Made by a program: the position numbers and the translations under genes | Notes under the pieces: model-generated | Databases searched by the model: none | What the model was told of the DNA's origin: nothing | The model's input: the letters and a program-made list of their open reading frames with translations, nothing else | NCBI GenBank assembly: GCA_016715945.1 | Contig: JADJXJ010000001.1 | Coordinates: forward strand, 1,922,001 to 1,986,000 | DNA from: Bacteroidota bacterium | Lineage (GTDB): Bacteria > Bacteroidota > Bacteroidia > Bacteroidales > F082 | Length of the DNA stretch: 64,000 nt | Reading direction: 5' to 3' | Shown here: in pieces, positions 53,442-63,083 of the stretch | Layout of the letters: every line of letters starts with the position of its first letter | Position numbering within the stretch: position 1 is the first letter of the stretch

Positions 53442-55343
53442 TTAGTAGGCACGTTCGTTCCTGCCCTCAATGTAGTTGATGAAGGAGCGGCAAACCACCT
53501 TGTTGCCTCCTGGTGTGGGATAATCGCCGGTAAAATACCAGTCGCCGGTGTGATTGGGCATGGCCTTGTGCAGATTTTCAATGGTCTGAAACACCACCGA
53601 AACTTTGGCTTTCACTTTGGGTGAGGTGACCAGCTGGGCAATCTTGGCGCTTATCTGTCGGGCAGTAAACGGCTTATAAATCAGCTTCACGTGGTTTTGC
53701 ATTTCTTCTTTTGGAAGCTGCATCTGGGCCTTGCATAGCTGGTAAACTTCGTTGATGATTCCCTCTTGTCCGGTTTCTTTGAGCAGTTCGATGGCAGCCC
53801 GGAAAGCCACAAAATCGCTGAGCTTGGCCATGTCGATGCCGTAACAGTCGGGGTACCGGATCTGCGGGGCTGAAGAGGCAATGACAATATGCCTGGGTCC
53901 GAGTCGGTCGAGGATCCGGATGATGCTGTTGCGCAGGGTAGTTCCGCGCACGATGGAGTCGTCGAGCACGACAAGGGTATCCTGGCCAGGGCGCACTACG
54001 CCGTAAGTGACATCGTACACATGGGCTACCAGGTCGTCGCGTTGGTTGTCCTGAGTGATGAAGGTGCGCAGCTTGACGTCTTTTACGGCTATGTCTTCAA
54101 CCCTGAGCCCATTGGCAAAAATCTCTTCAACGAGCTCTGGAGTGAGGCTGTCGAGCGACCCCAGGATGCGTTCTTTTTTGCGCTGCAGGCTGAGGCGGTT
54201 GAGTTCTGTAACCATTCCCCGGAAAGCCACGGAGGCAGTGTTGGGGATATACGAAAACACGGTGTTGTCGAGGTCATTGTCGATCTCCTGCAACACCTGT
54301 GGCACCAGCAGCTCGCCCAGTTTGCGTCTTTCCTTGTAGATATCCGCATCCGTACCCCTGGAAAAATAAATACGCTCGAAAGAACATGCCCGCTTTTCTG
54401 TAGGCTGTTTGAACATCTGTTCCATCCAGCTGCCATCGCGCTTGATGATGAGCGCATGGCCTGGCTTAAGCTCGCGGATGTCGTTGTGCGACACCTTGAA
54501 TGCCGTCTGGATGGGAGGACGTTCGCTTGCAGCCACAATCACCTCATCATCCGCATAATAAAATGCGGGGCGGATGCCTGAGGGGTCGCGCATCACAAAA
54601 GCATCGCCATGGCCGATCAAACCGGTAATGACATAGCCTCCGTCCCAGTGCTGGCTGCTTTCCTCGAGTATCCAGCGCACATCCATGTGCTTTGCTATCA
54701 TGGGCGAGATGTCGCGTTTGGCAAAGCCGGCCGAGCGGTATTTCTGGTAGACGCGCTCGTTTTCTTCGTCGAGCCAGTGCCCGATTTTTTCGAGTATGGT
54801 TACGGTATCGGATGTTTCGACCGGATATTGGCCAAGCTCGACCAGTTTGTTGAAAAGCTCGTCCACATTGGTCATATTAAAATTGCCGGCGAGCACCAGG
54901 GTGCGGGTCATCCAGTTGTTTGGCCGGATGAGGGGATGCAGGTTCTGAATGTTGTTGCCTCCGAAAGTACCATAGCGCAGGTGCCCGAGGAACAATTCGC
55001 CCGAAAACGGCACATTGTGTTTCAGCCACTGGATGTCGTTCAGGCGGGCCGGTGTTTTTTCGCGTATCTCCTGCAGCTGATCATACACCTGCTGGAAAAT
55101 GTCTCTTATCGGGGAAGCCGAATTCGACCGGATGCGATCGATGTACTTATTGCCGGGAGGCAGGTCGAACTTAATACCGGCAATTCCGGCACCATCCTGG
55201 CCGCGGTTGTGTTGCTTCTGCATCAGCAGGTGGAGCTTCTGCAAGCCATAGAAAGAAGTGCCGTAGTTGGCCAGGTAGTATTCGAGCGGTTTCAGCAGGC
55301 GGATGAGTGCAATGCCACACTCGTGTTTTATCTGATCGCTCAT
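53442..55343 (-). CDS. purF: Amidophosphoribosyltransferase, Bacteroidota long form
   Basis: A 633-residue protein starting at ATG 55343; the open frame runs 67 codons further upstream but has no similarity there. Cys9 (HECGIALI) fits the N-terminal nucleophile of the glutaminase domain, although it would need a short propeptide removed. Later motifs are RGQDGAGIAGI, LGHLRYGTFGG, the glutaminase segment DPSGIRPAFYY and the PRPP site VVLDDSIVRGTTLRNS. It makes 5-phosphoribosylamine for purines. The enzyme is well over 100 residues longer than the E. coli form, with extra segments and a C-terminal tail, as seen in this phylum. Confidence 0.88.
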   Translation of the reverse strand: MSDQIKHECGIALIRLLKPLEYYLANYGTSFYGLQKLHLLMQKQHNRGQDGAGIAGIKFDLPPGNKYIDRIRSNSASPIRDIFQQVYDQLQEIREKTPARLNDIQWLKHNVPFSGELFLGHLRYGTFGGNNIQNLHPLIRPNNWMTRTLVLAGNFNMTNVDELFNKLVELGQYPVETSDTVTILEKIGHWLDEENERVYQKYRSAGFAKRDISPMIAKHMDVRWILEESSQHWDGGYVITGLIGHGDAFVMRDPSGIRPAFYYADDEVIVAASERPPIQTAFKVSHNDIRELKPGHALIIKRDGSWMEQMFKQPTEKRACSFERIYFSRGTDADIYKERRKLGELLVPQVLQEIDNDLDNTVFSYIPNTASVAFRGMVTELNRLSLQRKKERILGSLDSLTPELVEEIFANGLRVEDIAVKDVKLRTFITQDNQRDDLVAHVYDVTYGVVRPGQDTLVVLDDSIVRGTTLRNSIIRILDRLGPRHIVIASSAPQIRYPDCYGIDMAKLSDFVAFRAAIELLKETGQEGIINEVYQLCKAQMQLPKEEMQNHVKLIYKPFTARQISAKIAQLVTSPKVKAKVSVVFQTIENLHKAMPNHTGDWYFTGDYPTPGGNKVVCRSFINYIEGRNERAY

Positions 55344-55366
55344 GACTGGGCTGAGGCGAAAGTGAT

Positions 55367-55374
55367 TAGTTTTG
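55367..55374 (+). promoter_or_regulatory. -7 promoter box (TAGTTTTG) for the GNAT gene
   Basis: Exact TAnnTTTG match 20 bases upstream of the start codon at 55395. Confidence 0.55.
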
Positions 55375-55386
55375 TAAAAGAAAGCG

Positions 55387-55394
55387 CAAAAGTA
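55387..55394 (-). promoter_or_regulatory. -7 promoter box (TACTTTTG on the minus strand) for purF
   Basis: Exact TAnnTTTG match 43 bases upstream of the purF start. It faces the GNAT promoter and their predicted footprints overlap. Confidence 0.55.
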
Positions 55395-55862
55395 ATGAAA
55401 AATCAGGAGCTCATTGTCCGTGAGGCAATAAGGGATGATATTGACGCCATACATCGTTTCCAGCTTGCCATGGCGCTGGAAACCGAAGGACTTCAGTTGG
55501 ATGCCGACATCCTCAGGCAAGGCATCACAGCAGTTTTCGACCATCCGGAAAAAGGCAGGTATTTTGTGGCATTAACCGGCCATCAGGTTATCGGCTCGCT
55601 GATGATCACCTACGAATGGAGCGACTGGCGGTGCCGCACCATTTATTGGTTGCAATCGGTATATGTGCTCCCGGACTATCGAAGGATGGGAGTGTACAGG
55701 GCCTTGTATGCGCATGTGCGTGCGCTGGCGGAAGCCGATCCACAGGTAGGCGGCATCCGGCTGTATGTGGACAGCCAGAATCACGATGCCCAGCATGTGT
55801 ACAGCCGCATGGGCATGAACGGCGAGCATTATCGCGTCTTTGAGTGGATGCGCACCTTCTGA
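55395..55862 (+). CDS. GNAT family N-acetyltransferase
   Basis: A 155-residue acetyltransferase. A long open frame extends upstream across purF but the gene starts at ATG 55395 just after a -7 box. It shows the GNAT fold: VREAIRDDIDAIHRF, the core strand YWLQSVYVLPDYRRMGVYRALY with the acetyl-CoA-binding R/Q-x-x-G-x-G/A-like segment (RRMGVY), and the last part YVDSQNHDAQHVYSRMGM. The substrate is unknown. It diverges from purF and ends 60 bp before the transporter gene. Confidence 0.9.
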   Translation: MKNQELIVREAIRDDIDAIHRFQLAMALETEGLQLDADILRQGITAVFDHPEKGRYFVALTGHQVIGSLMITYEWSDWRCRTIYWLQSVYVLPDYRRMGVYRALYAHVRALAEADPQVGGIRLYVDSQNHDAQHVYSRMGMNGEHYRVFEWMRTF

Positions 55863-55889
55863 AAAGCTTGCAGGCTTTGGGCAAAGTGC

Positions 55890-55897
55890 TATTTTTG
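55890..55897 (+). promoter_or_regulatory. -7 promoter box (TATTTTTG) for the YfcC-type transporter
   Basis: Exact TAnnTTTG match 26 bases upstream of the start codon. Confidence 0.55.
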
Positions 55898-55922
55898 CCT
55901 GAAACCCCGTTATCCCCTGCCC

Positions 55923-57518
55923 ATGGCCAGAAAAACCAAGGTTCCACACACCTATGTGATTGTTTTTTCCATCATCCTGCTTGCGGCCGTGCTCACCTGG
56001 ATCATCCCGCCAGGAAAATACGTGCCTGTGGATGGCACATTAACATTCAGGTATAAACACGAACTGCCTGACGATGTGGCTTTCAAGAGCCAGCCTCAGA
56101 CCTGGCAGGTATTTGCCGCACTTTTTAAAGGATTTGTCAAGCAAAGCAACATCATCATCTTCATCCTGATGATCGGAGGGGCTTTCTGGATCATGAACCT
56201 GAGCAAAGCCATCGATGTGGGCATCTTTTCGTTTCTCCGCTTTGCCCAACGCCTCGAGCACAATGGCATTGTCCGCCGGCTGGGGGTGAACAACATCATC
56301 ATGCTGCTCATCATGACCATGTTCAGCATGTTTGGCGCCATCTTCGGCATGAGCGAAGAAACCATTGCCTTTGCCATCATCCTGATTCCGTTGGCCATAT
56401 CCATGGGCTACGATTCCATCGTAGGCGTCGGGCTGGTGTATGTGGCTGCTCACCTTGGATTTGCCGGCGCAATACTCAATCCGTTTACGATCGGCATTGC
56501 TCAGGGACTGGCCGAAATCCCGCTTTTTTCAGGGCTTGAATACCGCCTGGTTTGCTGGGCAATTATCAATGCCGTCGGCTTTTGGTACATCCTGAGGTAT
56601 GCCGCCAAAATAAAACGCAACCCCACCCTTTCGCCTGTATATGAAGAAGATGCCTATTGGCGCCAGCATCTCGAAATCAATCAGGAAGAAATAAAATATT
56701 ATACCCCCAAACCGGCCTGGTGGGTGTTTGGCGCCATTCTGGTCGTGCTTGGCGCTTTTGCGTGGATTTATCCCTCGACAAGGCTCAGCATTGGCGAAGC
56801 AGGCGCAACCCTGCCGATCATACCGCTTCTTGCACTGATATTTGCTGCAGCCGGTTTCTTTAGCCTCAGGCGCTCCGTACACTATTTCATCCTGCTGCTG
56901 CTCACCTACACCATCCTGTTCCTCATTATCGGCGTGATGGGCTACGACTGGTATGTGATGGAAATTGCCACCCTATTCATGGGACTTGGCATTGCCAGCG
57001 GCATCGCCATCGGACTGGATGCCAACAATATAGCTACATCATTTCTGGATGGCGTCAGGGATATCCTCTCGGCTGCCATAGTGGTTGGGCTGGCCGGCGG
57101 AATTATTGTCATCCTCGAGGATGGCGGGGTGATTGATACCATCCTTTACGGCCTGAGCAAATCGATGGACAATTTTGGACAGATTGCCTCGGTTGGCACC
57201 ATGTATCTGATACAAACCATCATCAACATTGTGATTCCCTCAGGTTCGGCCAAAGCGGCCATCACCATGCCTATCATGGCACCTTTCAGCGATCTGATCG
57301 GCGTTTCGCGCCAGGCCACGGTGATGGCTTTTCAGTTTGGCGACGGCTTTACCAATATGATCACCCCTACGAGCGGAGTACTCATCGCAGTTTTGGGTGT
57401 GGCCAGAATACCCTATCAGAAATGGGTAAAATGGGTATGGCCGCTGATCGCGATACTGGTCGTACTTGGATTTCTGTTGCTCATTCCCACAGTGACTATG
57501 AGTTTGAAGGGCTTTTGA
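55923..57518 (+). CDS. YfcC family inner-membrane transporter
   Basis: A 531-residue protein with about 12 hydrophobic helices, beginning HTYVIVFSIILLAAVLTWIIPPGKY, the hallmark start of the YfcC/DcuC-like family. Other family features are GAIFGMSEETIAFAIILIP, an internal repeat near residue 440 (QTIINIVIPSGSAKAAITMP) and the last loop FQFGDGFTNMITPTSG. Relatives carry arginine/ornithine, C4-dicarboxylates or short-chain acids, so the substrate is not predictable. It is followed by the sensor kinase 85 bp downstream on the same strand, raising the possibility of a sensor-transporter pair. Confidence 0.9.
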   Translation: MARKTKVPHTYVIVFSIILLAAVLTWIIPPGKYVPVDGTLTFRYKHELPDDVAFKSQPQTWQVFAALFKGFVKQSNIIIFILMIGGAFWIMNLSKAIDVGIFSFLRFAQRLEHNGIVRRLGVNNIIMLLIMTMFSMFGAIFGMSEETIAFAIILIPLAISMGYDSIVGVGLVYVAAHLGFAGAILNPFTIGIAQGLAEIPLFSGLEYRLVCWAIINAVGFWYILRYAAKIKRNPTLSPVYEEDAYWRQHLEINQEEIKYYTPKPAWWVFGAILVVLGAFAWIYPSTRLSIGEAGATLPIIPLLALIFAAAGFFSLRRSVHYFILLLLTYTILFLIIGVMGYDWYVMEIATLFMGLGIASGIAIGLDANNIATSFLDGVRDILSAAIVVGLAGGIIVILEDGGVIDTILYGLSKSMDNFGQIASVGTMYLIQTIINIVIPSGSAKAAITMPIMAPFSDLIGVSRQATVMAFQFGDGFTNMITPTSGVLIAVLGVARIPYQKWVKWVWPLIAILVVLGFLLLIPTVTMSLKGF

Positions 57519-57603
57519 GGATTTGGTATTGAAAAAATACTTTTTGTTGGTTACATTTACAACGTTTTTAACAACGAAACCATCACACCAAGGCATAACT
57601 GCA

Positions 57604-60600
57604 GTGAACAGAAAGGCCTACCAGTTATTCCTCATGTTTCTGGCGCTGATAATGGCAGGAGAAACAGTTTTCTCTCAGCCCATCCAGCGGATTGATTACC
57701 AGCACCATGCGCTTAGGTTTCAGACCTTCAATACCCGGCAGGGCCTTTCGCGCTCATTGGTGCGGCAGATGGTTTTCGACCAGGCCGGATTTTTGTGGGT
57801 GGCCACCGAAAACGGCCTGAACCGTTTCGACGGCTACCGGTTCGAAGTATTCCGCAACTATCCTGACGATTCCACCTCACTGCCCGACAACGATGTGCTT
57901 TCGGTGCTCAACCTGCCCGATGGCCTGCTCGTAGGCCTCAAACGAGGCAAACTGGCAGTTTTCCACCCGAGGGAAGGTCTGTTCAGCCCCGTCGTTTTTC
58001 CGGAAACTACCGGAATGGGTTTTTCCTCTGCCGAGCCTGACTTCATGCTGCGCGATCCGAACGGAAACATCTGGATTGCAAGCACCAACGGTCTGTTTTG
58101 CTGGAACCCCAAAACGGGTGATGCCTGGCATTACCACCCTGGCAACAGCGCCCTTAAGACACAGTATATCAAACACATACTCATCGACCGTGCCAACAAC
58201 ATGTGGCTGGCATGTGATGCCGGACTTGCCAGGGTGAACAACTGGCAGCAACCCGAAAAGGCAAGTTTCGAAACATACGATGCTTCACTCTTCCCCAGCC
58301 CTTATGCCAAGCGGGTGGTTCAGGACAGCGGAGGGCGCATCTGGGTTGGTCACGATGGCGGCATAAGTCTTTTCGACCCGCTCAACGGCAATGTGCTGCT
58401 CAACCTTTCCAGCGAGCCGGACAACCCTTTCAGCCTCGCCAACAATTACATCAAAGACATGAAAACCGGGCCAGACGGACGCATCTGGATTGGCCACGAC
58501 CTGGGCATTTCCGTTCTCGACGCGACCACCCTGAGTTTTATCAACCACAATGCTGACCCCAACAATGAGTTCAGCATTGTGAACAACTATGTAAAAAGTG
58601 TTGTATTTGATAATGAAGGACGCATCTGGGTGGGTACCGACCAGGGCATCAGCATGCACGATCCGATCAAAGAATCGTTTAGCTCGCTCACTTTTCGCTC
58701 AGGCCCCAACATCAGGCTGCAAGGCAACCTTATTTACAGCATTTGGGAAGACCACCCCGACCGCATCTGGCTGGCAACCAACAACGGATTGCACCTTTGG
58801 AACCCCGAAACAGGGGAAATGCAGGTCTTCAGGCACAACCCCAACGACCCGGGAAGCCTGAAAAGCAACATCATACGATCGGTGATGCGCGACAGCCGGG
58901 GCAACCTGTGGGTGGGCACCGACGCCGGCCTCCACAGGCTTACTGAAACTGCTACCGGCATCCGGTTCGAACACTTTGGCGCAGGTGAACCCGACGGAAC
59001 AAGGCTGAACAACCCATTTGTGGTGACCATGCGCGAAATATCCGACGGTACCCTGTGGATAGGTACATGGGGCGGAGGGGTCAACATCCTTGATCCACTC
59101 ACCAAACGGTTTTCCTACCTGACCGAAACACCAGATGCCTCGGGCTTGATGCTCAACAACAACAAGATAGCCAATATTTTCGAGAGGCGAAATGGCGAAA
59201 TCTGGCTGAGAAGCGGCAATATTTACAATCCAGAAAACAAAACCGTAAGGCCCTTCCCCTTCAGTCCCATCCCCGAAAACATCAACTTCTTTTTCGAAGA
59301 TGCCGCCGGCCGCATGTGGATAGGCACCTCCTCCAACGGCTTGCTTTATTACGATACCACCACAGCCCAGCTAAAACATCCTTTCGAAGACAAAATCTTC
59401 TTCGACGGCATCTTCACCTCCATGCTGCAGGACAAGGCAGGAAATCTGTGGGTCAGCATGGATGATAAACTTATCCGTTTCGACAGCAGGCTGTCGGAAT
59501 ACTATGTTTTCGATGAAGCCGAAGGCGTGAAAGCAGGTGAGTTTATCAACGAGTCGGTTTTTGCAGGCAGCATGGGCATGTTTTACTTTGGCGGCAATCA
59601 GGGCATCGCCTGGTTTAATCCCGAAAATGTGATTATCAACAGATTGCCTGTTCGCGTGCTGATAACCAGAGTTTTGCTTAATGGAAAACCGATCGGACTG
59701 GCAGGTGAGGTTGCATTCGACCCCGACAACCACGTAATCAAACTGCCTTTTGCACACCGTGAGCTGTTGATTCAGTTTACCGGTTTGAACTATACCAACA
59801 GCCAGAAGAACCGCTTTGCCTACAAAATTGAGGGTTTGCAGGACGAATGGGTGTATCTGGACGCCGACAACAAACAAATCAAATACCTGCGCCTGCCGCC
59901 AGGATCACATAAATTGTTGATCAAAGCTGCCAACAGCAGCGGCATATGGAACACAGAGCCTTTAGTTGTTCAGATTGAGGTTGCAAAAGCCTTCTATCAG
60001 CATTGGTGGTTTTGGGTTGCCTCCGGATTGCTATTTCTGCTCATGGGATGGCTTATCCTCTACTGGCGAACCAAAGCCTTGCAATCGCAAAAACGTCTGC
60101 TTGAGGAAAAAGTGTACGAACGCACCCAACAGCTTGAAGCTCAGAAAGCTGAGATTGAACTTAAAAACGCCCAGCTCGAAGAAGCCAGCAAAGCCAAATC
60201 GGAATTTCTGGCCAATATGAGCCACGAAATCCGCACCCCCCTCAACGGGGTGATAGGTTTCACCGACCTGCTGCTCAAAACCGAGCTTTCCGAATTGCAA
60301 CGCGAATACCTGAGCATCATCCACCAATCGGGCGAAAATTTGCTCAGCATCATCAACGATATTCTCGACTTTTCGAAAATCGAGGCAGGAAAACTGGAGC
60401 TGTATTACGAAAAAACCGACCTGGCCGGATTGGCGAGCCAAACCCTCGATATCATCACCTTCCAGGCACAAAGCAAGGGCCTCGAAGTGCTCCTCAACCT
60501 TCATCCCAAGCTTCCACACTTCATCTATACCGACAGCATCAGGCTTAAGCAGGTGATTGTCAATCTTTTGAGCAATGCCGTTAAGTTTACGGAGGAAGGC

Positions 60601-62130
60601 GAGATAGAACTGAAGATTGAACCTATTGGCCCTGCTGCCGACCAAAAAACCATTATTCGCTTTTTGGTAAGGGATACCGGTATTGGCATTAAGCCGGAAA
60701 AAGTTTCACTTATTTTCGAAGCTTTCACACAGGAGGACAGCTCCACCACCAAGCGATTCGGTGGCACAGGGCTGGGCCTGGCCATTTCGAACAAACTGCT
60801 CGGGCTTATGGGCAGCCGCCTGCAGGTGATCAGTAAGCCAGGAAAAGGCAGCACCTTTTTCTTCGACCTCGCCCTGCAATGCGAAGATGAACAGGAACCC
60901 ACACCCGTCGATCTGCTATGGGTCAGAAAAGCCCTTGTGGTGGACGACAACGACAACAACCGGGCCATCCTGTCGAAAATGCTGCTTACGATGGATGTGG
61001 AAACCATTGAAGCACGCAGTGCAAATGAGGCATTGAAAATGCTAAACCTGTCAAATGACTATGATGTGATCTTTGTGGACTACCACATGCCTGGCACCGA
61101 TGGTCTGGAACTGATCGGACAGATCACAAAACTGAAGGATTATAGCCCCGACAGAACAAAGATCATCCTCTGGCACAGCTCGTTCGACAACAATGTACTG
61201 GCAGGCAAGGCCGAACAACTTGGGGTGCATCTGCGCATGACCAAGCCTGTGACACAACTAAAGCTGCGCGAAACATTAGCCAAAGCGCGTACAATCAAAA
61301 CCAAGCCGGTTGCAGCAGCTCCACCCCAGCGCCAGTTTGCCGGCAAGTTTACCATCATGCTTGTGGAAGATAATCCGGTGAACATGCTGTTGGCCAGAAC
61401 CCTCATCAGGAAACTTCTCCCGCAATCGCACATCATTGAATGCAGCAATGGCCTGGTGGCCCTCAACCTATGCCGCGAAAAACTACCCGACCTGATCTTT
61501 ATGGACGTACAAATGCCCGAAATGAACGGTCATGAGGCCACACGCCAGATCAGGAAGCTCGAAGGAGGCGACCGCATCCCTATCATTGCCATTACAGCCG
61601 GCAACATCAAAGGCGAACGCGAGCGCTGCCTGGAATCGGGTATGAACGACTACCTGACCAAACCCATCGTCGAAGAAACACTTGCCAACGCACTGTCGCA
61701 ATGGCTCATACCTGCCCGGGAAGCACAGGATGAAAACGTGAATGAAGCAACCCTGATACACCCTGAAGAACCAACTCCACATGGGTTTTCGATCGAAATG
61801 CTTAAAAATGACCTGGGTCAGGACGAGAATTTCCTGAAAGAGTTTCTATCCGTGCTTGCCGAGAATCTTCAGGAGTCAGCCCTCAGCATCAGGGCTGCAA
61901 TTGACGAAAACAATCCAGCCCAGTTCCGGTCGCTGGTGCACAAACTCAAAGGAACTGCCCTCTCGGTCCGTTTGGAACATCTGGCCACCCTTGCAGGCAG
62001 TGCCGAAAAAACGGAAGACATCACCACCCCACAGGGCAAAAAACTGGCTGAAACACTTGTAGCCGAACTCGAAGCTGCCAAAACACAGGTAAGTGAGGAA
62101 CTCAAGCGAATGAATGGCGAAAACAACTGA
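57604..62130 (+). CDS. Hybrid sensor histidine kinase with two-component regulator propeller, two receivers and HPt domain
   Basis: A 1508-residue protein from GTG 57604, which gives a clean signal peptide (LFLMFLALIMAGETVFSQ); a TTG at 57523 would add 27 residues. Periplasmic part: about 12 Reg_prop repeats (NLWVGTDAGLHRL, RIWIGHDLGISVLD), then a Y_Y_Y domain (about 718-797). A helix at 800-821 leads to the cytoplasm: HisKA with His874 (MSHEIRTPLNG), ATPase with DTGIGIKPEKV and GGTGLGLAI, receiver 1 (Asp1159), receiver 2 (Asp1301) and HPt with His1446 (VHKLKG). Unlike many such Bacteroidota proteins it has no AraC-type DNA-binding domain, so phosphate must pass to a separate regulator. Confidence 0.95.
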   Translation: MNRKAYQLFLMFLALIMAGETVFSQPIQRIDYQHHALRFQTFNTRQGLSRSLVRQMVFDQAGFLWVATENGLNRFDGYRFEVFRNYPDDSTSLPDNDVLSVLNLPDGLLVGLKRGKLAVFHPREGLFSPVVFPETTGMGFSSAEPDFMLRDPNGNIWIASTNGLFCWNPKTGDAWHYHPGNSALKTQYIKHILIDRANNMWLACDAGLARVNNWQQPEKASFETYDASLFPSPYAKRVVQDSGGRIWVGHDGGISLFDPLNGNVLLNLSSEPDNPFSLANNYIKDMKTGPDGRIWIGHDLGISVLDATTLSFINHNADPNNEFSIVNNYVKSVVFDNEGRIWVGTDQGISMHDPIKESFSSLTFRSGPNIRLQGNLIYSIWEDHPDRIWLATNNGLHLWNPETGEMQVFRHNPNDPGSLKSNIIRSVMRDSRGNLWVGTDAGLHRLTETATGIRFEHFGAGEPDGTRLNNPFVVTMREISDGTLWIGTWGGGVNILDPLTKRFSYLTETPDASGLMLNNNKIANIFERRNGEIWLRSGNIYNPENKTVRPFPFSPIPENINFFFEDAAGRMWIGTSSNGLLYYDTTTAQLKHPFEDKIFFDGIFTSMLQDKAGNLWVSMDDKLIRFDSRLSEYYVFDEAEGVKAGEFINESVFAGSMGMFYFGGNQGIAWFNPENVIINRLPVRVLITRVLLNGKPIGLAGEVAFDPDNHVIKLPFAHRELLIQFTGLNYTNSQKNRFAYKIEGLQDEWVYLDADNKQIKYLRLPPGSHKLLIKAANSSGIWNTEPLVVQIEVAKAFYQHWWFWVASGLLFLLMGWLILYWRTKALQSQKRLLEEKVYERTQQLEAQKAEIELKNAQLEEASKAKSEFLANMSHEIRTPLNGVIGFTDLLLKTELSELQREYLSIIHQSGENLLSIINDILDFSKIEAGKLELYYEKTDLAGLASQTLDIITFQAQSKGLEVLLNLHPKLPHFIYTDSIRLKQVIVNLLSNAVKFTEEGEIELKIEPIGPAADQKTIIRFLVRDTGIGIKPEKVSLIFEAFTQEDSSTTKRFGGTGLGLAISNKLLGLMGSRLQVISKPGKGSTFFFDLALQCEDEQEPTPVDLLWVRKALVVDDNDNNRAILSKMLLTMDVETIEARSANEALKMLNLSNDYDVIFVDYHMPGTDGLELIGQITKLKDYSPDRTKIILWHSSFDNNVLAGKAEQLGVHLRMTKPVTQLKLRETLAKARTIKTKPVAAAPPQRQFAGKFTIMLVEDNPVNMLLARTLIRKLLPQSHIIECSNGLVALNLCREKLPDLIFMDVQMPEMNGHEATRQIRKLEGGDRIPIIAITAGNIKGERERCLESGMNDYLTKPIVEETLANALSQWLIPAREAQDENVNEATLIHPEEPTPHGFSIEMLKNDLGQDENFLKEFLSVLAENLQESALSIRAAIDENNPAQFRSLVHKLKGTALSVRLEHLATLAGSAEKTEDITTPQGKKLAETLVAELEAAKTQVSEELKRMNGENN

Positions 62131-62190
62131 TATGTAGTTCAGTTTTTTCGGAGGATAAAGCTGTTTATCAACCATATAACCTCCTGTGAA

Positions 62191-62859
62191 ATGAGAAATG
62201 CGCTCCTTCTTTTCCTCGCATCCCTGTTACTGGCCTGCGGTGGTGCCGACAAACAAAAAAAAGGAAAACAACCAGAAACAGATACATTGCCGCAAGCACG
62301 CACGGATACACATGTAATCCATGAAAAAGCGGATACGGCGATCAATCCTTCACTTTATGCCTACGCCGGAGCGATGTTTGGCATGCGAATGGACGAAGTG
62401 CTGGCCACCGAAGGTTTCAGCGGCGGAACAAAGTCTGGCGAAACGGTGTGGGCGCCCGAGCATAAACGCAGGGTTGGCAACCATAATTATGACATCGTGG
62501 CGCACTTCCACGAGGACAAGCTCTATCTGGTGACTTTCGGCTCAGCCTGGCAAACAGCAGCCTTTATCGAATTTGATATGGTTTCGTGGCTCAACAACCT
62601 GAAAGATGTCATTGCCATCCGCTATGGCCAGCCGCAGTTCAGATACAAGATGCCCAATGTGATGGACTTCGAGCCAGGCACCCACAAATGGGTGTACAAG
62701 TGGGAAATCGAAGATAAAGTGATTCAGATCGGCATGCGCGAGCACAGCGAGGGCGCACGCTACCAGGCCATCATGTGGATCTACAACAAGCCTGTTTTCG
62801 ACCGCATCGGCTACATGAAATCCAATGTCAACAAGGTGAAGGATGCGGCAAGGTTTTAA
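62191..62859 (+). CDS. Lipoprotein of unknown function
   Basis: A 222-residue lipoprotein (LASLLLAC). The mature part begins with a Lys/Gln-rich linker (KQKKGKQPETDTLPQ) and then a compact domain with MFGMRMDEVLATEGFSGG, a segment that looks like a small beta-rich substrate-binding or accessory domain (VWAPEHKRRVGNHNYDIVAHF). I do not recognise a family. It follows the hybrid kinase by 60 bp on the same strand and may be a periplasmic partner of it, but that is inference only. Confidence 0.78.
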   Translation: MRNALLLFLASLLLACGGADKQKKGKQPETDTLPQARTDTHVIHEKADTAINPSLYAYAGAMFGMRMDEVLATEGFSGGTKSGETVWAPEHKRRVGNHNYDIVAHFHEDKLYLVTFGSAWQTAAFIEFDMVSWLNNLKDVIAIRYGQPQFRYKMPNVMDFEPGTHKWVYKWEIEDKVIQIGMREHSEGARYQAIMWIYNKPVFDRIGYMKSNVNKVKDAARF

Positions 62860-63083
62860 TTTGCTCCCTCAACCTGAATAGCAGGGCCTCAGGCTGATAT
62901 CACAACGCAAAGTTTATTTACGATCGGGATACCGGTGCGGTTTCATGCTGCATTTGCCTGCACCTTTTTGCAAGTTGCGCTGAAAGACAAATTTTAAGGT
63001 TCAGGCTCATTATCGTATTGAAAATGAGTGGCAAAAATGTTAATTGTTTCTTAACTTTAAGGCCACCAAAAACCCTCTTTGTC

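Noticed and set aside
54609..55394. Upstream extension of the GNAT frame across purF
   Set aside because: It covers a conserved enzyme on the other strand; the GNAT fold and a promoter place the start at 55395.
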